This document shows positions 19,477-30,994 of a stretch of 64,000 nt of DNA, piece by piece. The translations under genes were made by a program, and so were the position numbers. The stretch lies in the NCBI RefSeq assembly GCF_021655615.1, contig NZ_AP025245.1, positions 2,480,001 to 2,544,000 on the forward strand. Direction: 5' to 3'. A model generated the notes under the pieces. The model was not told the origin of the DNA. It saw nothing but the letters and a program-made list of their open reading frames with translations, and did no database searches. The stretch is from Acidianus sp. HS-5. Lineage in GTDB: Archaea > Thermoproteota > Thermoprotei_A > Sulfolobales > Sulfolobaceae. Position 1 is the stretch's first letter, and each line of letters opens with the position of its first letter.

Positions 19477-20747
19477 TTTGATAACCTTTTCATCATTAAC
19501 TCATAGTTTGGTAAATCCAGTAATCCATGACCGCTTAAATTGAATACTATAACCTTTTTCTCGTTGTTCTTCTTAGCTTTTAGTGCTTCATCTATTACAG
19601 CCTTTATTGCGTGGGCAGATTCTGGCGCAGGAACTATGCCTTGAGCTTCCGCAAATAATTTCGCAGCCTCAAATATTTCTGGTTCGCTATATTCTCTCCA
19701 CTCTATCATTCCTTGTCTTATAAGTAGGCTTAATGAGGGTGCTGCACCGTGATATCTAAGTCCTCCTGCATATATTGGTGGTGGAACATAGTCCTTACCT
19801 AAAGTTATCATCTTTACCATTGGCAATAATCCTGCACTGTCTGGGAAGTCATACATGTAATCTCCTTGGCTAAATTTAGGTATTTCATAAGATCCTACTG
19901 CAATGAACTTCTCTCCTCTTTTAGCTCCTAAGAAAGGAAATGCAAAACCTCCAAAATTGCTTCCTCCGCCAACGCAACCTATTAGGATGTCAGGTTCATC
20001 TCCTAGAATATCCATTTGTTTCATTGCTTCTTGACCTATAACGCTTTGATGAAGTATTGCAACGTCTAATACACTACCTACTAAGTATCTGTAATTATTA
20101 GCCAGGGCATATTCTATTGCCTCACTCATTGCAACTCCTAAAGACCCTGGATGAGATGGATTCTCAGCTAAAACTTTCTTACCATATTCCGTCAAATTAG
20201 TGGGACTAGCGTAAACTTTTCCTCCATATAGTTCCATAACAGTCCTTCTTTGAGGTTTTTGCTCATAACTTACCTTTACCATGAAAATTGTAGATTCCAT
20301 ATTGTACATCCTTGCAGCTAAAGCCACTGCGGTACCCCATTGCCCTGCACCGGTCTCTGTAACCACATGATTTACTCCTTCTGCCCTAGCGAAATATGCC
20401 TGAGGTAATGCAGTATTTATCTTATGCGAACCAGTTGGAGTAGCTCCTTCAAATTTAAAGTATATTTTTGCAGGAGTGTTTAGCATTTCTTCGAGCCTTT
20501 TTGCCCTCATTAACGGAGTAGGTCTACCTATATTTAGATAAGCTTCCCTTACTTCTTCTGGAATTTTTATAAACCTCTCTACGGTAAACTGTTGTCTTAG
20601 AACTTCCTTTGGCATTATTTTCCTTAACAAATCTATCCTGGAAAATTCAGCTTCTGGAGGATCTCTTGGAGGTGGAAGTGGTTTAGGAAGATCTGGTATT
20701 ATATTATACCAGTATTTGGGAAGAATTTCTTCCCTCTCTATTGCCAT
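19473..20747 (-). CDS. trpB: Tryptophan synthase beta subunit, TrpB2 type
   Basis: PLP-dependent beta-replacement of serine with indole. At 424 residues with an extended N-terminus (YWYNIIPDLPKPLPPPRDP) this is the TrpB2 class rather than the about 395-residue TrpB1. Motifs: GRPTPLMRAKRLE, the PLP lysine in TGSHKIN, ETGAGQWGTAVA and the glycine loop GCVGGGSNFGG. It is first in the operon next to trpA; operonic Sulfolobus TrpB2 is known to work with TrpA. A second, stand-alone TrpB may exist elsewhere in the genome. Confidence 0.95.
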   Translation of the reverse strand: MAIEREEILPKYWYNIIPDLPKPLPPPRDPPEAEFSRIDLLRKIMPKEVLRQQFTVERFIKIPEEVREAYLNIGRPTPLMRAKRLEEMLNTPAKIYFKFEGATPTGSHKINTALPQAYFARAEGVNHVVTETGAGQWGTAVALAARMYNMESTIFMVKVSYEQKPQRRTVMELYGGKVYASPTNLTEYGKKVLAENPSHPGSLGVAMSEAIEYALANNYRYLVGSVLDVAILHQSVIGQEAMKQMDILGDEPDILIGCVGGGSNFGGFAFPFLGAKRGEKFIAVGSYEIPKFSQGDYMYDFPDSAGLLPMVKMITLGKDYVPPPIYAGGLRYHGAAPSLSLLIRQGMIEWREYSEPEIFEAAKLFAEAQGIVPAPESAHAIKAVIDEALKAKKNNEKKVIVFNLSGHGLLDLPNYELMMKRLSK

Positions 20748-20795
20748 TGGCTCAACAAGAACACCAAAATAAAATGTTAAGCTGTAGTATATAAG
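20748..20795 (-). promoter_or_regulatory. trp operon promoter
   Basis: On the minus strand TTATATAC (20794-20787) is a clear TATA box; transcription would start near 20764, giving a leader of about 16 nt before the trpB ATG, with GGTG just inside it. No attenuator or obvious operator repeat is visible. The acylphosphatase stop lies immediately upstream. Confidence 0.5.
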
Positions 20796-21068
20796 CTAAT
20801 ATGTTTCGAAAGAATCAAATTCTCCTTTATACTCTTCTATTTCATAATCCACCTTTTCAACTTTAGATAACGGAGGACCTTGTCTCAAATAATCAAGAAG
20901 TTTATCTAAAGCCTCCTCGTATCCTTCTGCAATAACTTCTACTGTTCCGTCATCTAAATTTTTTGCATATCCCTTTATTCCCAATCTCATCGCATTTATT
21001 TGAACAAATCTCCTAAATCCTACACCTTGAACTCTTCCATATATTATGGCTTTCATTCTCTTTAACAT
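20796..21068 (-). CDS. acyP: Acylphosphatase
   Basis: Small hydrolase of acyl phosphates with a ferredoxin-like fold. The 90-residue protein has the diagnostic IYGRVQGVGFRRFVQ, in which the first arginine binds phosphate, and GIKGYAKNLDDGTVEV with the catalytic asparagine. Its ribosome binding site GAGGTGAT overlaps the D box of the C/D RNA candidate just upstream, so the two may share a transcript. Size agrees with archaeal members (about 90-101). Confidence 0.95.
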   Translation of the reverse strand: MLKRMKAIIYGRVQGVGFRRFVQINAMRLGIKGYAKNLDDGTVEVIAEGYEEALDKLLDYLRQGPPLSKVEKVDYEIEEYKGEFDSFETY

Positions 21069-21076
21069 ATAATCAC

Positions 21077-21127
21077 CTCAGTGTCGCTCCACTTCCTCAC
21101 TGCTCAGATAAATCCCTTTCATCAACA
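21077..21127 (-). ncRNA. C/D-box sRNA candidate with a 16S rRNA guide
   Basis: The best C/D candidate of the window. Minus strand: C box TTGATGA (21125-21119), an 11-nt guide, D' box CTGA (21107-21104), a 3-nt spacer, C' box GTGAGGA (21100-21094), a 12-nt guide and D box CTGA (21081-21078). The D guide GTGGAGCGAC is complementary to GTCGCTCCAC, which I remember as part of the 16S decoding region (start of helix 44) in Sulfolobales. By the D+5 rule the target nucleotide would be the G equivalent to E. coli 1408. CTTTTAAAGG at 21143-21152 could serve as its TATA box. Confidence 0.65.
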
Positions 21128-21162
21128 ATATATATTTAATCTACATCTTCCCTTTAAAAGTG

Positions 21163-22248
21163 ATGATTAGAATAGCAATAGCCGGTTTAGGAAATTGTGC
21201 GTCAATGCTTATCCAAGGAATTGAATATTATAAGAATAAAGGAGACGGCTATTATGAAGGATTAATTACTCCCATTGTAGGTAATTACAAAGTGACTGAC
21301 ATAGAAGTAGTAGCTGCGTTTGATATTTCTAAAAATAAAATTGGAAAAGACATTGCAGAGGCAATTTATCAACCTTCTAATATAACTCCAAAAATAGTTG
21401 AAATGAAGAAAACAGGAGTTAAAGTTTCGCCTGGACCCGTAATGGATGGAGTAGCACCACACATGAAATCAATATTTAATCCAACTCAAGAGCAAGTTAA
21501 CATAGAAGACGTTGTAAATGTACTAAAGGAAAGTAAAGCTGATATTTTAATAAACTTATTACCAGTAGGAAGTGAAGAGGCCTCTAGAACTTACGCCAGA
21601 GCAGCTTTAGAAGCAGGGGTAGCATTCATAAATGCAATTCCAGTATTTATTGCAAGTGACCCTACTGGCAAATTTCCTGAAGAATTTGCAAAAAGAGGAT
21701 TACCAATAGCTGGAGATGATATAAAAGGTCAAGTAGGAGCTACAATTTTCCACAGGGCAATAACATCGCTCTTTATGCTTAGAGGAGTTAAAGTTGAAGA
21801 AACTTATCAATTAAATGTTGGAGGAAATACAGACTTTTTAAACATGAAAACTGAAGAAAGACTTCAATCTAAGAGAATAAGCAAAACTAAAGCCGTAACA
21901 AGCACTTTAGAGAATGAAGATGAGATAGAAAAAGAAGGTAAAATAAGGATAGGTCCCAGCGATTACATACCGTTTTTAGGTAATACAAAAGTTGCTTATG
22001 TTTACGTTAAAGGTTCTGGATTTGCAGGGATGCCTATAAAAGTTGAAGCTAGCTTAGAAGTAGACGATAAGTCAAACTGCGCGGCAGTATTAGTAGATGT
22101 GATAAGGGCAGTAAAGTTAGCATTAGATAGAAAAATAGGAGGACCACTAGTTAAAGTTTCAGCGTTCTATTTTAAGCATCCTCCAATACAAGCTAAGAAC
22201 GATGAGGAGGCGTATAAATGGTTTGAAGAATTTGTGCGAAATATGTGA
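21163..22248 (+). CDS. ino1: myo-Inositol-1-phosphate synthase
   Basis: Converts glucose 6-phosphate to inositol 1-phosphate, the precursor of archaeal phosphoinositide-type lipids. The 361-residue protein has the NAD-binding RIAIAGLGNCASMLIQG, LINLLPVGSEEASRTYA, GDDIKGQVGATIFHR and the C-terminal KHPPIQA. Its length matches archaeal members. GTG at 21160 directly precedes ATG 21163; I take the ATG, which suits a leaderless message from the TATA element TATATATTTAAT (21129-21140). Confidence 0.9.
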   Translation: MIRIAIAGLGNCASMLIQGIEYYKNKGDGYYEGLITPIVGNYKVTDIEVVAAFDISKNKIGKDIAEAIYQPSNITPKIVEMKKTGVKVSPGPVMDGVAPHMKSIFNPTQEQVNIEDVVNVLKESKADILINLLPVGSEEASRTYARAALEAGVAFINAIPVFIASDPTGKFPEEFAKRGLPIAGDDIKGQVGATIFHRAITSLFMLRGVKVEETYQLNVGGNTDFLNMKTEERLQSKRISKTKAVTSTLENEDEIEKEGKIRIGPSDYIPFLGNTKVAYVYVKGSGFAGMPIKVEASLEVDDKSNCAAVLVDVIRAVKLALDRKIGGPLVKVSAFYFKHPPIQAKNDEEAYKWFEEFVRNM

Positions 22249-22490
22249 GGAAAAAGAAGTTAAATACGCTTGCAAACTTTGTGGGAGAAAGGTCTGTGAA
22301 GAAGATTATGTAAAAGAAAAAGGAATTTGTAAAGTATGTGAAATTAGTTTATGCCAAATGTGCCATAAGCACTTGTCCCTAGGATATTGTGAAATATGCG
22401 GAAGGTTAGTATGTGATGAGTGCACAGCTTATTTTGACGGCTCAAGAAGAATATGCAAAGAATGTTATAATAAAAATAAAGTAACTTCTA

Positions 22491-22516
<26 letters not shown>
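22223..22516 (+). CDS. B-box-like zinc-finger protein
   Basis: A cysteine-rich protein of about 97 residues with repeated CxxC knuckles: CEIC, CKLC, CKVC, CQMC, CEIC, CDEC and CKEC, plus single C and H ligands. The pattern suggests two tandem B-box or similar cross-brace zinc modules. It is co-directional with ino1 and overlaps it. GAGGAGG (22204-22210) precedes TTG 22223, which I choose as start; ATG 22202 would extend it by seven residues. Function is unknown; protein-protein interaction would be usual for the fold. Confidence 0.7.
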
Positions 22517-24839
<2,323 letters not shown>

Positions 24840-24851
24840 AATTTATCACCA

Positions 24852-24868
24852 AATAATTTATACACTTA
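24852..24868 (-). promoter_or_regulatory. ppsA promoter
   Basis: GTGTATAAATTATT on the minus strand is a TATA-like element. GGTGAT at 24850-24845 follows as a Shine-Dalgarno. A start of transcription about 26 bp downstream of the TATA centre would lie near 24837, at or just inside the proposed ATT start, so an actual start slightly upstream is needed if GGTGAT is used. Confidence 0.35.
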
Positions 24869-24927
24869 ATACCTTAAAAAGTTACTTAGATTATTTAAAC
24901 TAACAAAAAAGGTAATAAACATAAAAA

Positions 24928-25584
24928 TTATTTCTGTGTAGGTGCAGTCTTTTGAGCAGTAGTAACCATTGAGGGTAATTCTGGGAAGTTTTCCTTCATT
25001 CTTTGCTCTGCTATTACGGATGCCTCCTGTAATATCTTCTTAGCTTCTGGGTTGCTTGCTACGTAGTCTATATTGCCTCCAGTGAAGTCTCCTGCATCTA
25101 TTACAACTTCTTGTAAGCCTTCCTCTATTTCCTCTAATTCTAGGCCTAATTCTGGCATCATACCTTTCATCGATTCTCTAAGCTCCTTTATTACACCTAC
25201 TACAGGAACTAAGTTAGTGAATACATCTCCAAGTTCTGTAACAGTCTCCAATCTAAGCTCTACTTGCTCTAAGGCTATTTGAGTAGTTATAAGTTGTTTT
25301 GATACCTTCCTTATTTCCGCTATCTCATTAGCATACATAGCCGCTCTAGCTTCATCCTTATTCATTTGCGCGTCAACAACTCTCTCAAATAATGTCCTAT
25401 CTCTCTCCTGCATCTTAGAAATGTAAACATCCAATCTGCTTAATGTAGTCCTTAATCTGTATTGGGCCATTATTAGCTTATATCTTAACGGCTCCTTAGT
25501 CTTGAATGCACCCTTAATCTTGTCTGCAATACTTGCTTCCTGCTTTCCATTCCATCCCTTTATGAATTCTTCCATCTTTGCCAT
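24928..25584 (-). CDS. cdvB2: ESCRT-III-like paralogue CdvB2
   Basis: Second ESCRT-III homologue of the window, 218 residues. It has the ESCRT-III helical core (about 30-170; LRTTLSRLDVYISKMQERDRTLFERVVDAQ in part resembles CdvB) but lacks the C-terminal winged helix and the proline-rich MIM2 seen in the CdvB at 978-1754. In Sulfolobus CdvB1 and CdvB2 are proteasome-controlled partners that drive final constriction. The tail ends QKTAPTQK. I assign CdvB2 rather than CdvB1 from its position near ppsA and the trp cluster as I remember the S. solfataricus map; this subtype call is less certain than the family. Confidence 0.85.
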   Translation of the reverse strand: MAKMEEFIKGWNGKQEASIADKIKGAFKTKEPLRYKLIMAQYRLRTTLSRLDVYISKMQERDRTLFERVVDAQMNKDEARAAMYANEIAEIRKVSKQLITTQIALEQVELRLETVTELGDVFTNLVPVVGVIKELRESMKGMMPELGLELEEIEEGLQEVVIDAGDFTGGNIDYVASNPEAKKILQEASVIAEQRMKENFPELPSMVTTAQKTAPTQK

Positions 25585-25658
25585 GTTGATTTAGATCTTT
25601 AGCTTTAACTTAAATTAAATAAAGAGCCATATAATACTCAAGATAGTGAGATTATAAA

Positions 25659-25934
25659 ATGAGGCTTTTTGAGGCTAAAATATGTGGAGAAAAGCTTATA
25701 TTACAAAATAAAAGCGGAAAATCACTTTTTATCAGAGAAATACTAGTAAAATACAAGGTAACAGTAACTACTGTAGATGAAAAAACTGCGTTAAAAACTA
25801 TAACAGATTACATAGAAATAAATAAAGAGATACAAGATAAATTGGAAATTCAATTAGTCTCCACAGATGTAGCAGAAGTATCAATAATTTACAAACAAGA
25901 TGATGTCACTTTGAGGGAAGATATTTCCCTATAA
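25659..25934 (+). CDS. Uncharacterised small protein
   Basis: Unrecognised 91-residue protein composed of probable beta strands (RLFEAKICGEKLILQNKSGKS in part, EILVKYKVTVTTV). It is divergent from cdvB2, with 74 bp between the start codons, and overlaps the convergent UbiD gene by 29 bp. No catalytic or metal-binding motif is visible. The proximity to cdvB2 invites comparison of their expression, but nothing in the sequence links them. Confidence 0.5.
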   Translation: MRLFEAKICGEKLILQNKSGKSLFIREILVKYKVTVTTVDEKTALKTITDYIEINKEIQDKLEIQLVSTDVAEVSIIYKQDDVTLREDISL

Positions 25935-27351
25935 TTTTATTCCATATTGGTTCTATCTTTTTAACGACAGCCTCATCACTCTTTACCTCTTCTGGCCAAT
26001 CTCTTCCAAGCTCTTCCCTAAACTTTCTAGTAGCATCTATACCTATCTTACTACCTAAAGGAGGATGGGGAGACGTGTGATCTAAAGAATCGTTCATCGC
26101 ATAAGGAATAACTAGAACGTCTCTTACGGGATCTACGGTAGTAGATATTGCATACATTACTTGGTTTATATCGTGAACATCAATGTCAGCATCAACTATT
26201 ATAATAAATTTAAGGAAACTTAACTGACCATTACCCCATATGGACATCATTGCCCTCTTAGCTTGTCCAGGGAAAGTCTTTCTTATTGAGAAAATTCCTA
26301 TACTTGTAAAAAGGCCGTATTCTGGCAAATTCATATCAACCAGTTCAGGAATGACCATTTTTATAAAGGGCAAGAATATTCGCTCTACAGCTTTACCTAT
26401 CCATGCATCTTCGAGAGGAGGCTTACCAACTGAAGTTGCGTGAAATATGGGACTATCCCTAAGATAAACTCTTTCAACCTTAAATGTAGGATAATAATCC
26501 ACTGAAGTATAATAACCTAAATGATCACCAAAAGGTCCTTCTGGCCTTAAATCATCTAGATCTACATAACCTTCAATTACAGACTCCGCCGATGAAGGTA
26601 CTAAAATATCGTTATTCAATCTATATAATTCTACACCTTCCCCTCTTAAAATGCCTGAAAAAAGATACTTATCAATGCCTGGAGGAACAGGAGATGCCGC
26701 AGTAAAAGCTATTACTGGATCTACTCCATTAACAATTGCAACTGGAATTTTAGTAATTCCCTTCTCCTTATACTTTACCGCAGTTAAAGAACCCCTTTTG
26801 AACGCTTGCCAATGCATTAATGCTTCCTTATTATTCAATATTTGAATTCTGTAAACACTGACGTTATGAACATCAGTTTCCGGGTCTTTGGTTACTATCA
26901 ATGAGAAAGTGAAAAATCTTCCAGCATCCTTAGGCCAAGTTTTTAATGCAGGAAAATCTTCTAACCCTATTTCTTTCTCCTTAAACTTTGGTTTACCAGA
27001 TTTGGGCATAATTTTTCCCAACTTTAAAAAATTTGGAAGAGATTTTATTTTATCTAACAAAGATAACGGAATTCCTTGAAATTCATTCATAAAATTTTTA
27101 CCTATATCCTCCAAATTGCCTGTACCTAAAATCTCCCTTATCGAATCAATAGAATAGAAAATATTGGTAATTACTTTCCATTCACTATAATTTTTAACAT
27201 TATTAAATAAAAGTGGGGGTAAATGAGCGTAAGTAGCCCTCCTGCTTAACTCCGCAATCTCTAAATTCACATCAACTTCATCATTAACTTGTACAATTTT
27301 ATCTCTCTTAAGCATAAAATTTATATAACCTCGCAGATCTTCAAACGCCAT
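25906..27351 (-). CDS. UbiD-family decarboxylase
   Basis: Prenylated-FMN-dependent decarboxylase family (UbiD/Fdc). The 481-residue protein shows NVSVYRIQ, the metal- and prFMN-binding arginine segment, AAPVPPGIDKY-like ASPVPPGIDKYL, and the glutamate-containing EGPFGDHLGYYT. Classical substrates are polyprenyl-hydroxybenzoates or phenolic acids; in some archaea a UbiD acts on anhydromevalonate phosphate. Sulfolobales are known for a more classical mevalonate route, so the substrate is open. No UbiX flavin prenyltransferase is in this window. Confidence 0.8.
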   Translation of the reverse strand: MAFEDLRGYINFMLKRDKIVQVNDEVDVNLEIAELSRRATYAHLPPLLFNNVKNYSEWKVITNIFYSIDSIREILGTGNLEDIGKNFMNEFQGIPLSLLDKIKSLPNFLKLGKIMPKSGKPKFKEKEIGLEDFPALKTWPKDAGRFFTFSLIVTKDPETDVHNVSVYRIQILNNKEALMHWQAFKRGSLTAVKYKEKGITKIPVAIVNGVDPVIAFTAASPVPPGIDKYLFSGILRGEGVELYRLNNDILVPSSAESVIEGYVDLDDLRPEGPFGDHLGYYTSVDYYPTFKVERVYLRDSPIFHATSVGKPPLEDAWIGKAVERIFLPFIKMVIPELVDMNLPEYGLFTSIGIFSIRKTFPGQAKRAMMSIWGNGQLSFLKFIIIVDADIDVHDINQVMYAISTTVDPVRDVLVIPYAMNDSLDHTSPHPPLGSKIGIDATRKFREELGRDWPEEVKSDEAVVKKIEPIWNKIIGKYLPSK

Positions 27352-27448
27352 ATTTTATAACATTCATTTTGCACAAAGCTTATATTTTTATATTTAATTC
27401 AGCTTAATCGGCTGGTGACAAAAGGTTGGAAACAAGTTAGAAGGCTAC

Positions 27449-28630
27449 ATGAAATGCTTAGAATGCGGATATGAGACTGAAATTAATCAAAAAATAATAA
27501 CTTGTCCTAAATGCGGAGGAATTTTAGAAATTAAAGTTAAATTAAAAGACTTCTCCTTCTCTAACCTTAGAGGAAGAGGTGTTTGGAGGTATAAAGACGC
27601 TATTCCTGGAAATTACTCTAAGGTAGTAAGTATAAGTGAAGGAAACACTCCGTTAATACATTCAAAAGTATACAACAACACATTTTATAAATTTGAAGGG
27701 GCGAATCCTACAGGAAGTTTCAAAGATAGAGGAATGACAGTAGCAGTAAGTTCTGCAGTGAATACTGGATATAAAGTAGTAGCAGCTGCATCCACAGGAA
27801 ATACTGCAGCTTCCGCAGCGGCTTACGCATCAAGAGCAGGATTAAAAATATATTTAGTTTTGCCTAAAGGTAAAGTTGCATTAGGTAAACTTGCTCAATC
27901 AATATTATACGGAGCAACTATATTGGAAGTAAACGGAAGTTTTGACGTAGCAATGACTTCAGTAATGAGATTATATAAAGACCTCGGAATAGTTTACCCA
28001 CTTAATTCTTTCAATCCTTGGAGATTAGAAGGACAAAAAACTATTGCATATGAAATTGCGGAAGAAATAGGAGAACCAGATAATGTAATAGTTCCTGTAG
28101 GTAATGCAGGAAACATATATGCTATCTGGAAAGGATTTACAGAACTCCAAGAATCTGGAGTTATTTCAAAAATACCAAGAATGATAGGGGTTCAAGCAGA
28201 GGGAGCGGCACCAATAGCTAAGGCAATAGAAAAAGGACTTAATGAACCAGAATTCTTCGAAAATCCAGAGACTATTGCTACCGCTATTAGAATAGGCAAA
28301 CCAGTAAATTGGAAAAAAGCAATAAAGGCAATAAAGAACTCAAAGGGGACTGCATTATCAGTATCTGACCAAGAAATTGCTGATGCACAAAAGAGGCTTG
28401 CAAGAATTGAAGGAATAGGAGCAGAACCTGCATCAGCTGCTGCATTAGCAGGATATGAGAAAGTGATAAGAGAAGGGATAGTAGATAAGGATCAAAAGAA
28501 CGTTCTAATCTTAACTGGTCACGCATTAAAAGATCCAGACGCTATGCTAAAACTAGATGCTAGAAGAATTCTAATTAATCCAGAACATATAGAAAATATA
28601 GTTTTAGGTGAGGCAAATGATAATAATTAA
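27449..28630 (+). CDS. thrC: Threonine synthase
   Basis: PLP enzyme that converts O-phosphohomoserine to threonine. The 393-residue protein begins with a zinc-ribbon CLECGY...CPKCGG (about 3-23), typical of archaeal ThrC, followed by SEGNTPLIH, the PLP lysine in NPTGSFKDRGM and the phosphate loop VGNAGNIYAIW. It is first in an operon with aspartokinase and aspartate-semialdehyde dehydrogenase. A TATA-like TTATATTTTTATATTTAA near 27380-27397 lies upstream. Confidence 0.9.
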   Translation: MKCLECGYETEINQKIITCPKCGGILEIKVKLKDFSFSNLRGRGVWRYKDAIPGNYSKVVSISEGNTPLIHSKVYNNTFYKFEGANPTGSFKDRGMTVAVSSAVNTGYKVVAAASTGNTAASAAAYASRAGLKIYLVLPKGKVALGKLAQSILYGATILEVNGSFDVAMTSVMRLYKDLGIVYPLNSFNPWRLEGQKTIAYEIAEEIGEPDNVIVPVGNAGNIYAIWKGFTELQESGVISKIPRMIGVQAEGAAPIAKAIEKGLNEPEFFENPETIATAIRIGKPVNWKKAIKAIKNSKGTALSVSDQEIADAQKRLARIEGIGAEPASAAALAGYEKVIREGIVDKDQKNVLILTGHALKDPDAMLKLDARRILINPEHIENIVLGEANDNN

Positions 28631-29954
28631 GATAGGAGGATCTATACAAAAAGATGAGAAGGATTACGAACTTATAGCTGAAAAAATAGAAAAATACTCT
28701 GATAAAGAGGATAAAGTACTCATAATTACATCAGCATTGAAGGGAATAACCAATGATTTAATTTCTGCTACAGAAAATAGGGAAAATTCTACAGAAATAA
28801 TAGGAAATATTTATGATAAATATATCAAAATTTTATCAAAAGTATCAAATGGACCAGAATTCGAAATAGCTTTTAAAGACCTTTCTAAAATGGCGGACGA
28901 ACTATTCAAAATAGCTTGGTCAATAAAAGTTTTAGACGAGATCACTCCAAGGGTTAAGGATTACATTCTATCCTTTGGAGAAAGAATGTCAACTGTAGTC
29001 TTAAATGCTGCATTAAGATCTAGAAAATTAGACTCTTTAGCATATCCTGAACCGCCATTAATTACCGATAATAATTTCGGAGAAGCAAACGTCTTAGAAG
29101 ATCTCACTTTAAAGGAAATTAACGAAAAAGTTCTAACTAAAAAGAATAAAATACTAATATTGCCTGGATTTATAGGCAAAACTATAGATGAAAGATCCAC
29201 TACAATAGGTAGAGGAGGTAGTGATTATACTGCAACTTTAATTGGAAAGCTACTAAATGCAGAAAATGTAAGGCTAATAACTGAAGTTCCTGGAATAATG
29301 ACTGCAGATCCTAGAAAAATAGAAGGAGCAAAAACTATTAAGAGGTTATCATTAGAGGAGGCTGTAGAACTAGCTCAAATGGGAGCAAAAAGACTTCATC
29401 CAAGGACTTTTGAACCAATGTTTTCTTCAAATATGAAAGTCAGCATTGAAGGGTTATACGAAGAAGGAGAAACAGTTGTAAGCGGTTTTTGTGAAGAAGA
29501 AGATAAGTTAAAGGGAGTTACCGTACTCGATAACTTAAAAATGATAAATATTGAAAGCACTAGGATAGTAGGAAAGATAGGGTCTGCAGCAAGAGTAATG
29601 GCTGAAGCTAAGGAGTCTAATGTAAACATTATATCGATTTCACAACCTGCATCAGAAACGACAATAAGTATTGTTGTAAATTCGAGTGACGCAGAAATTC
29701 TTGCAAGAAAATTGAAAGAAATTTCAGATATTGATAATATAGAAATTAAGAATGTAAGCGCAGTAAGTATAATAGGTTGCGGACTTAGAAATAATGAAAT
29801 ATTTAAGGAAGTAGAAAACGTAGCCCTACAATACGACATACTTTCAATGTCAAGAGGACTGAAAAACGTAAGTGCTACTTTTATAGTTAAAAAGGAAGAA
29901 GGATATAACTTAGCTAAGAATTTGCATGAGGTTGTGTTAAAATGGACAAATTGA
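28617..29954 (+). CDS. lysC: Aspartate kinase
   Basis: Phosphorylates aspartate, entry to threonine/methionine (and lysine) synthesis. From ATG 28617 (GGTG six bases upstream) the 445-residue protein has IIKIGGSIQ, the GRGGSDYTATLIG nucleotide segment and MGAKRLHPRTFEP, then two C-terminal ACT domains (about 300-440; NIISISQPASETTISIVV) that usually bind inhibitory amino acids. It overlaps thrC by 14 bp and asd by 13 bp, so all three are one translational unit. Feedback by threonine or lysine is expected but not shown by sequence. Confidence 0.9.
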   Translation: MIIIKIGGSIQKDEKDYELIAEKIEKYSDKEDKVLIITSALKGITNDLISATENRENSTEIIGNIYDKYIKILSKVSNGPEFEIAFKDLSKMADELFKIAWSIKVLDEITPRVKDYILSFGERMSTVVLNAALRSRKLDSLAYPEPPLITDNNFGEANVLEDLTLKEINEKVLTKKNKILILPGFIGKTIDERSTTIGRGGSDYTATLIGKLLNAENVRLITEVPGIMTADPRKIEGAKTIKRLSLEEAVELAQMGAKRLHPRTFEPMFSSNMKVSIEGLYEEGETVVSGFCEEEDKLKGVTVLDNLKMINIESTRIVGKIGSAARVMAEAKESNVNIISISQPASETTISIVVNSSDAEILARKLKEISDIDNIEIKNVSAVSIIGCGLRNNEIFKEVENVALQYDILSMSRGLKNVSATFIVKKEEGYNLAKNLHEVVLKWTN

Positions 29955-30994
29955 AAGTATCCCTATTAGGATCTACAGGAATGGTAGGACAAAAAATGGT
30001 TAAAATGCTAGCAAGCCATCCTTTCATAGAACTAACCAAGATAAGCGCATCACCGTCCAAAATAGGTAAAAGATATGAAGAGTCAGTAAAATGGATTGAA
30101 GGAGAGATTCCAGAAAGCGTAAAAGATATGAAATTAGTATCAACAGAACCTGAAGATCACAAAGATGTAGACGTAGTACTTTCTGCACTTCCTAACGAGC
30201 TTGCAGAGGACATTGAACTTAAACTAGTTAGAGCAGGCAAAATAGTCGTTTCCAATGCCAGCCCTTATAGGATGGATCCGGAAATTCCTCTAATTAATCC
30301 AGAAATAAATTGGCAACACTTAGAGTTACTTAAGACTCAGCAAAGTAAAAGAAGTTGGAAAGGATTATTAGTAAAAAACCCAAACTGCACTGCATCAATA
30401 ATGTCTCTACCATTAAAACCTATAACGGAATTAATAACACAAAGAAAAATAATTATGACAACTTTACAAGCAGTAAGCGGAGCAGGTTATAACGGTCTAT
30501 CTTTCATGTCTACATATAATAATATTATCCCTTACATAAAAGGAGAAGAAGAAAAAATACCTAAAGAGATAGGAAAAATGTTAGGAAGAATTCAAGACGG
30601 ACAAATAAGTAATGCTAACATAAATGCAAGAATAACATCAATAAGAGTTCCAATAAAAGTAGGTCATATGGGCATTATAAACGTATTACTAGATGACACG
30701 GATAAGATAAGCGTGGATGAGATAAAGAATGAACTAAGAAATTTCAAATCGTTACCACAAGAGAAAAACTTACCTACTGCACCTAAAAAACCGATAATCG
30801 TAAACAACGATGAAAGTAGACCACAACCAGAAATAGACTTGAAGATAGAAAACGGTATGGCAGTATCAGTAGGTAGAATAAGCGTAGAAAATAATGTACT
30901 CAGAATGGTAGTGCTTGGAGACAACCTAGTGAGAGGAGCAGCAGGAATTACAATCTTAACAGTGGAAGTAATGAAAGAGTTAGGTTACATATGA
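29942..30994 (+). CDS. asd: Aspartate-semialdehyde dehydrogenase
   Basis: Reduces aspartyl phosphate to the semialdehyde with NADPH. The 350-residue protein has LLGSTGMVGQKMV at the nucleotide site, VSNASPYRMD, the catalytic cysteine in NPNCTASIMSLPL and the histidine in PIKVGHMGI, the archaeal/fungal-type arrangement. Third gene of the thrC operon; the following PHP gene overlaps it by 4 bp. Confidence 0.95.
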   Translation: MDKLKVSLLGSTGMVGQKMVKMLASHPFIELTKISASPSKIGKRYEESVKWIEGEIPESVKDMKLVSTEPEDHKDVDVVLSALPNELAEDIELKLVRAGKIVVSNASPYRMDPEIPLINPEINWQHLELLKTQQSKRSWKGLLVKNPNCTASIMSLPLKPITELITQRKIIMTTLQAVSGAGYNGLSFMSTYNNIIPYIKGEEEKIPKEIGKMLGRIQDGQISNANINARITSIRVPIKVGHMGIINVLLDDTDKISVDEIKNELRNFKSLPQEKNLPTAPKKPIIVNNDESRPQPEIDLKIENGMAVSVGRISVENNVLRMVVLGDNLVRGAAGITILTVEVMKELGYI

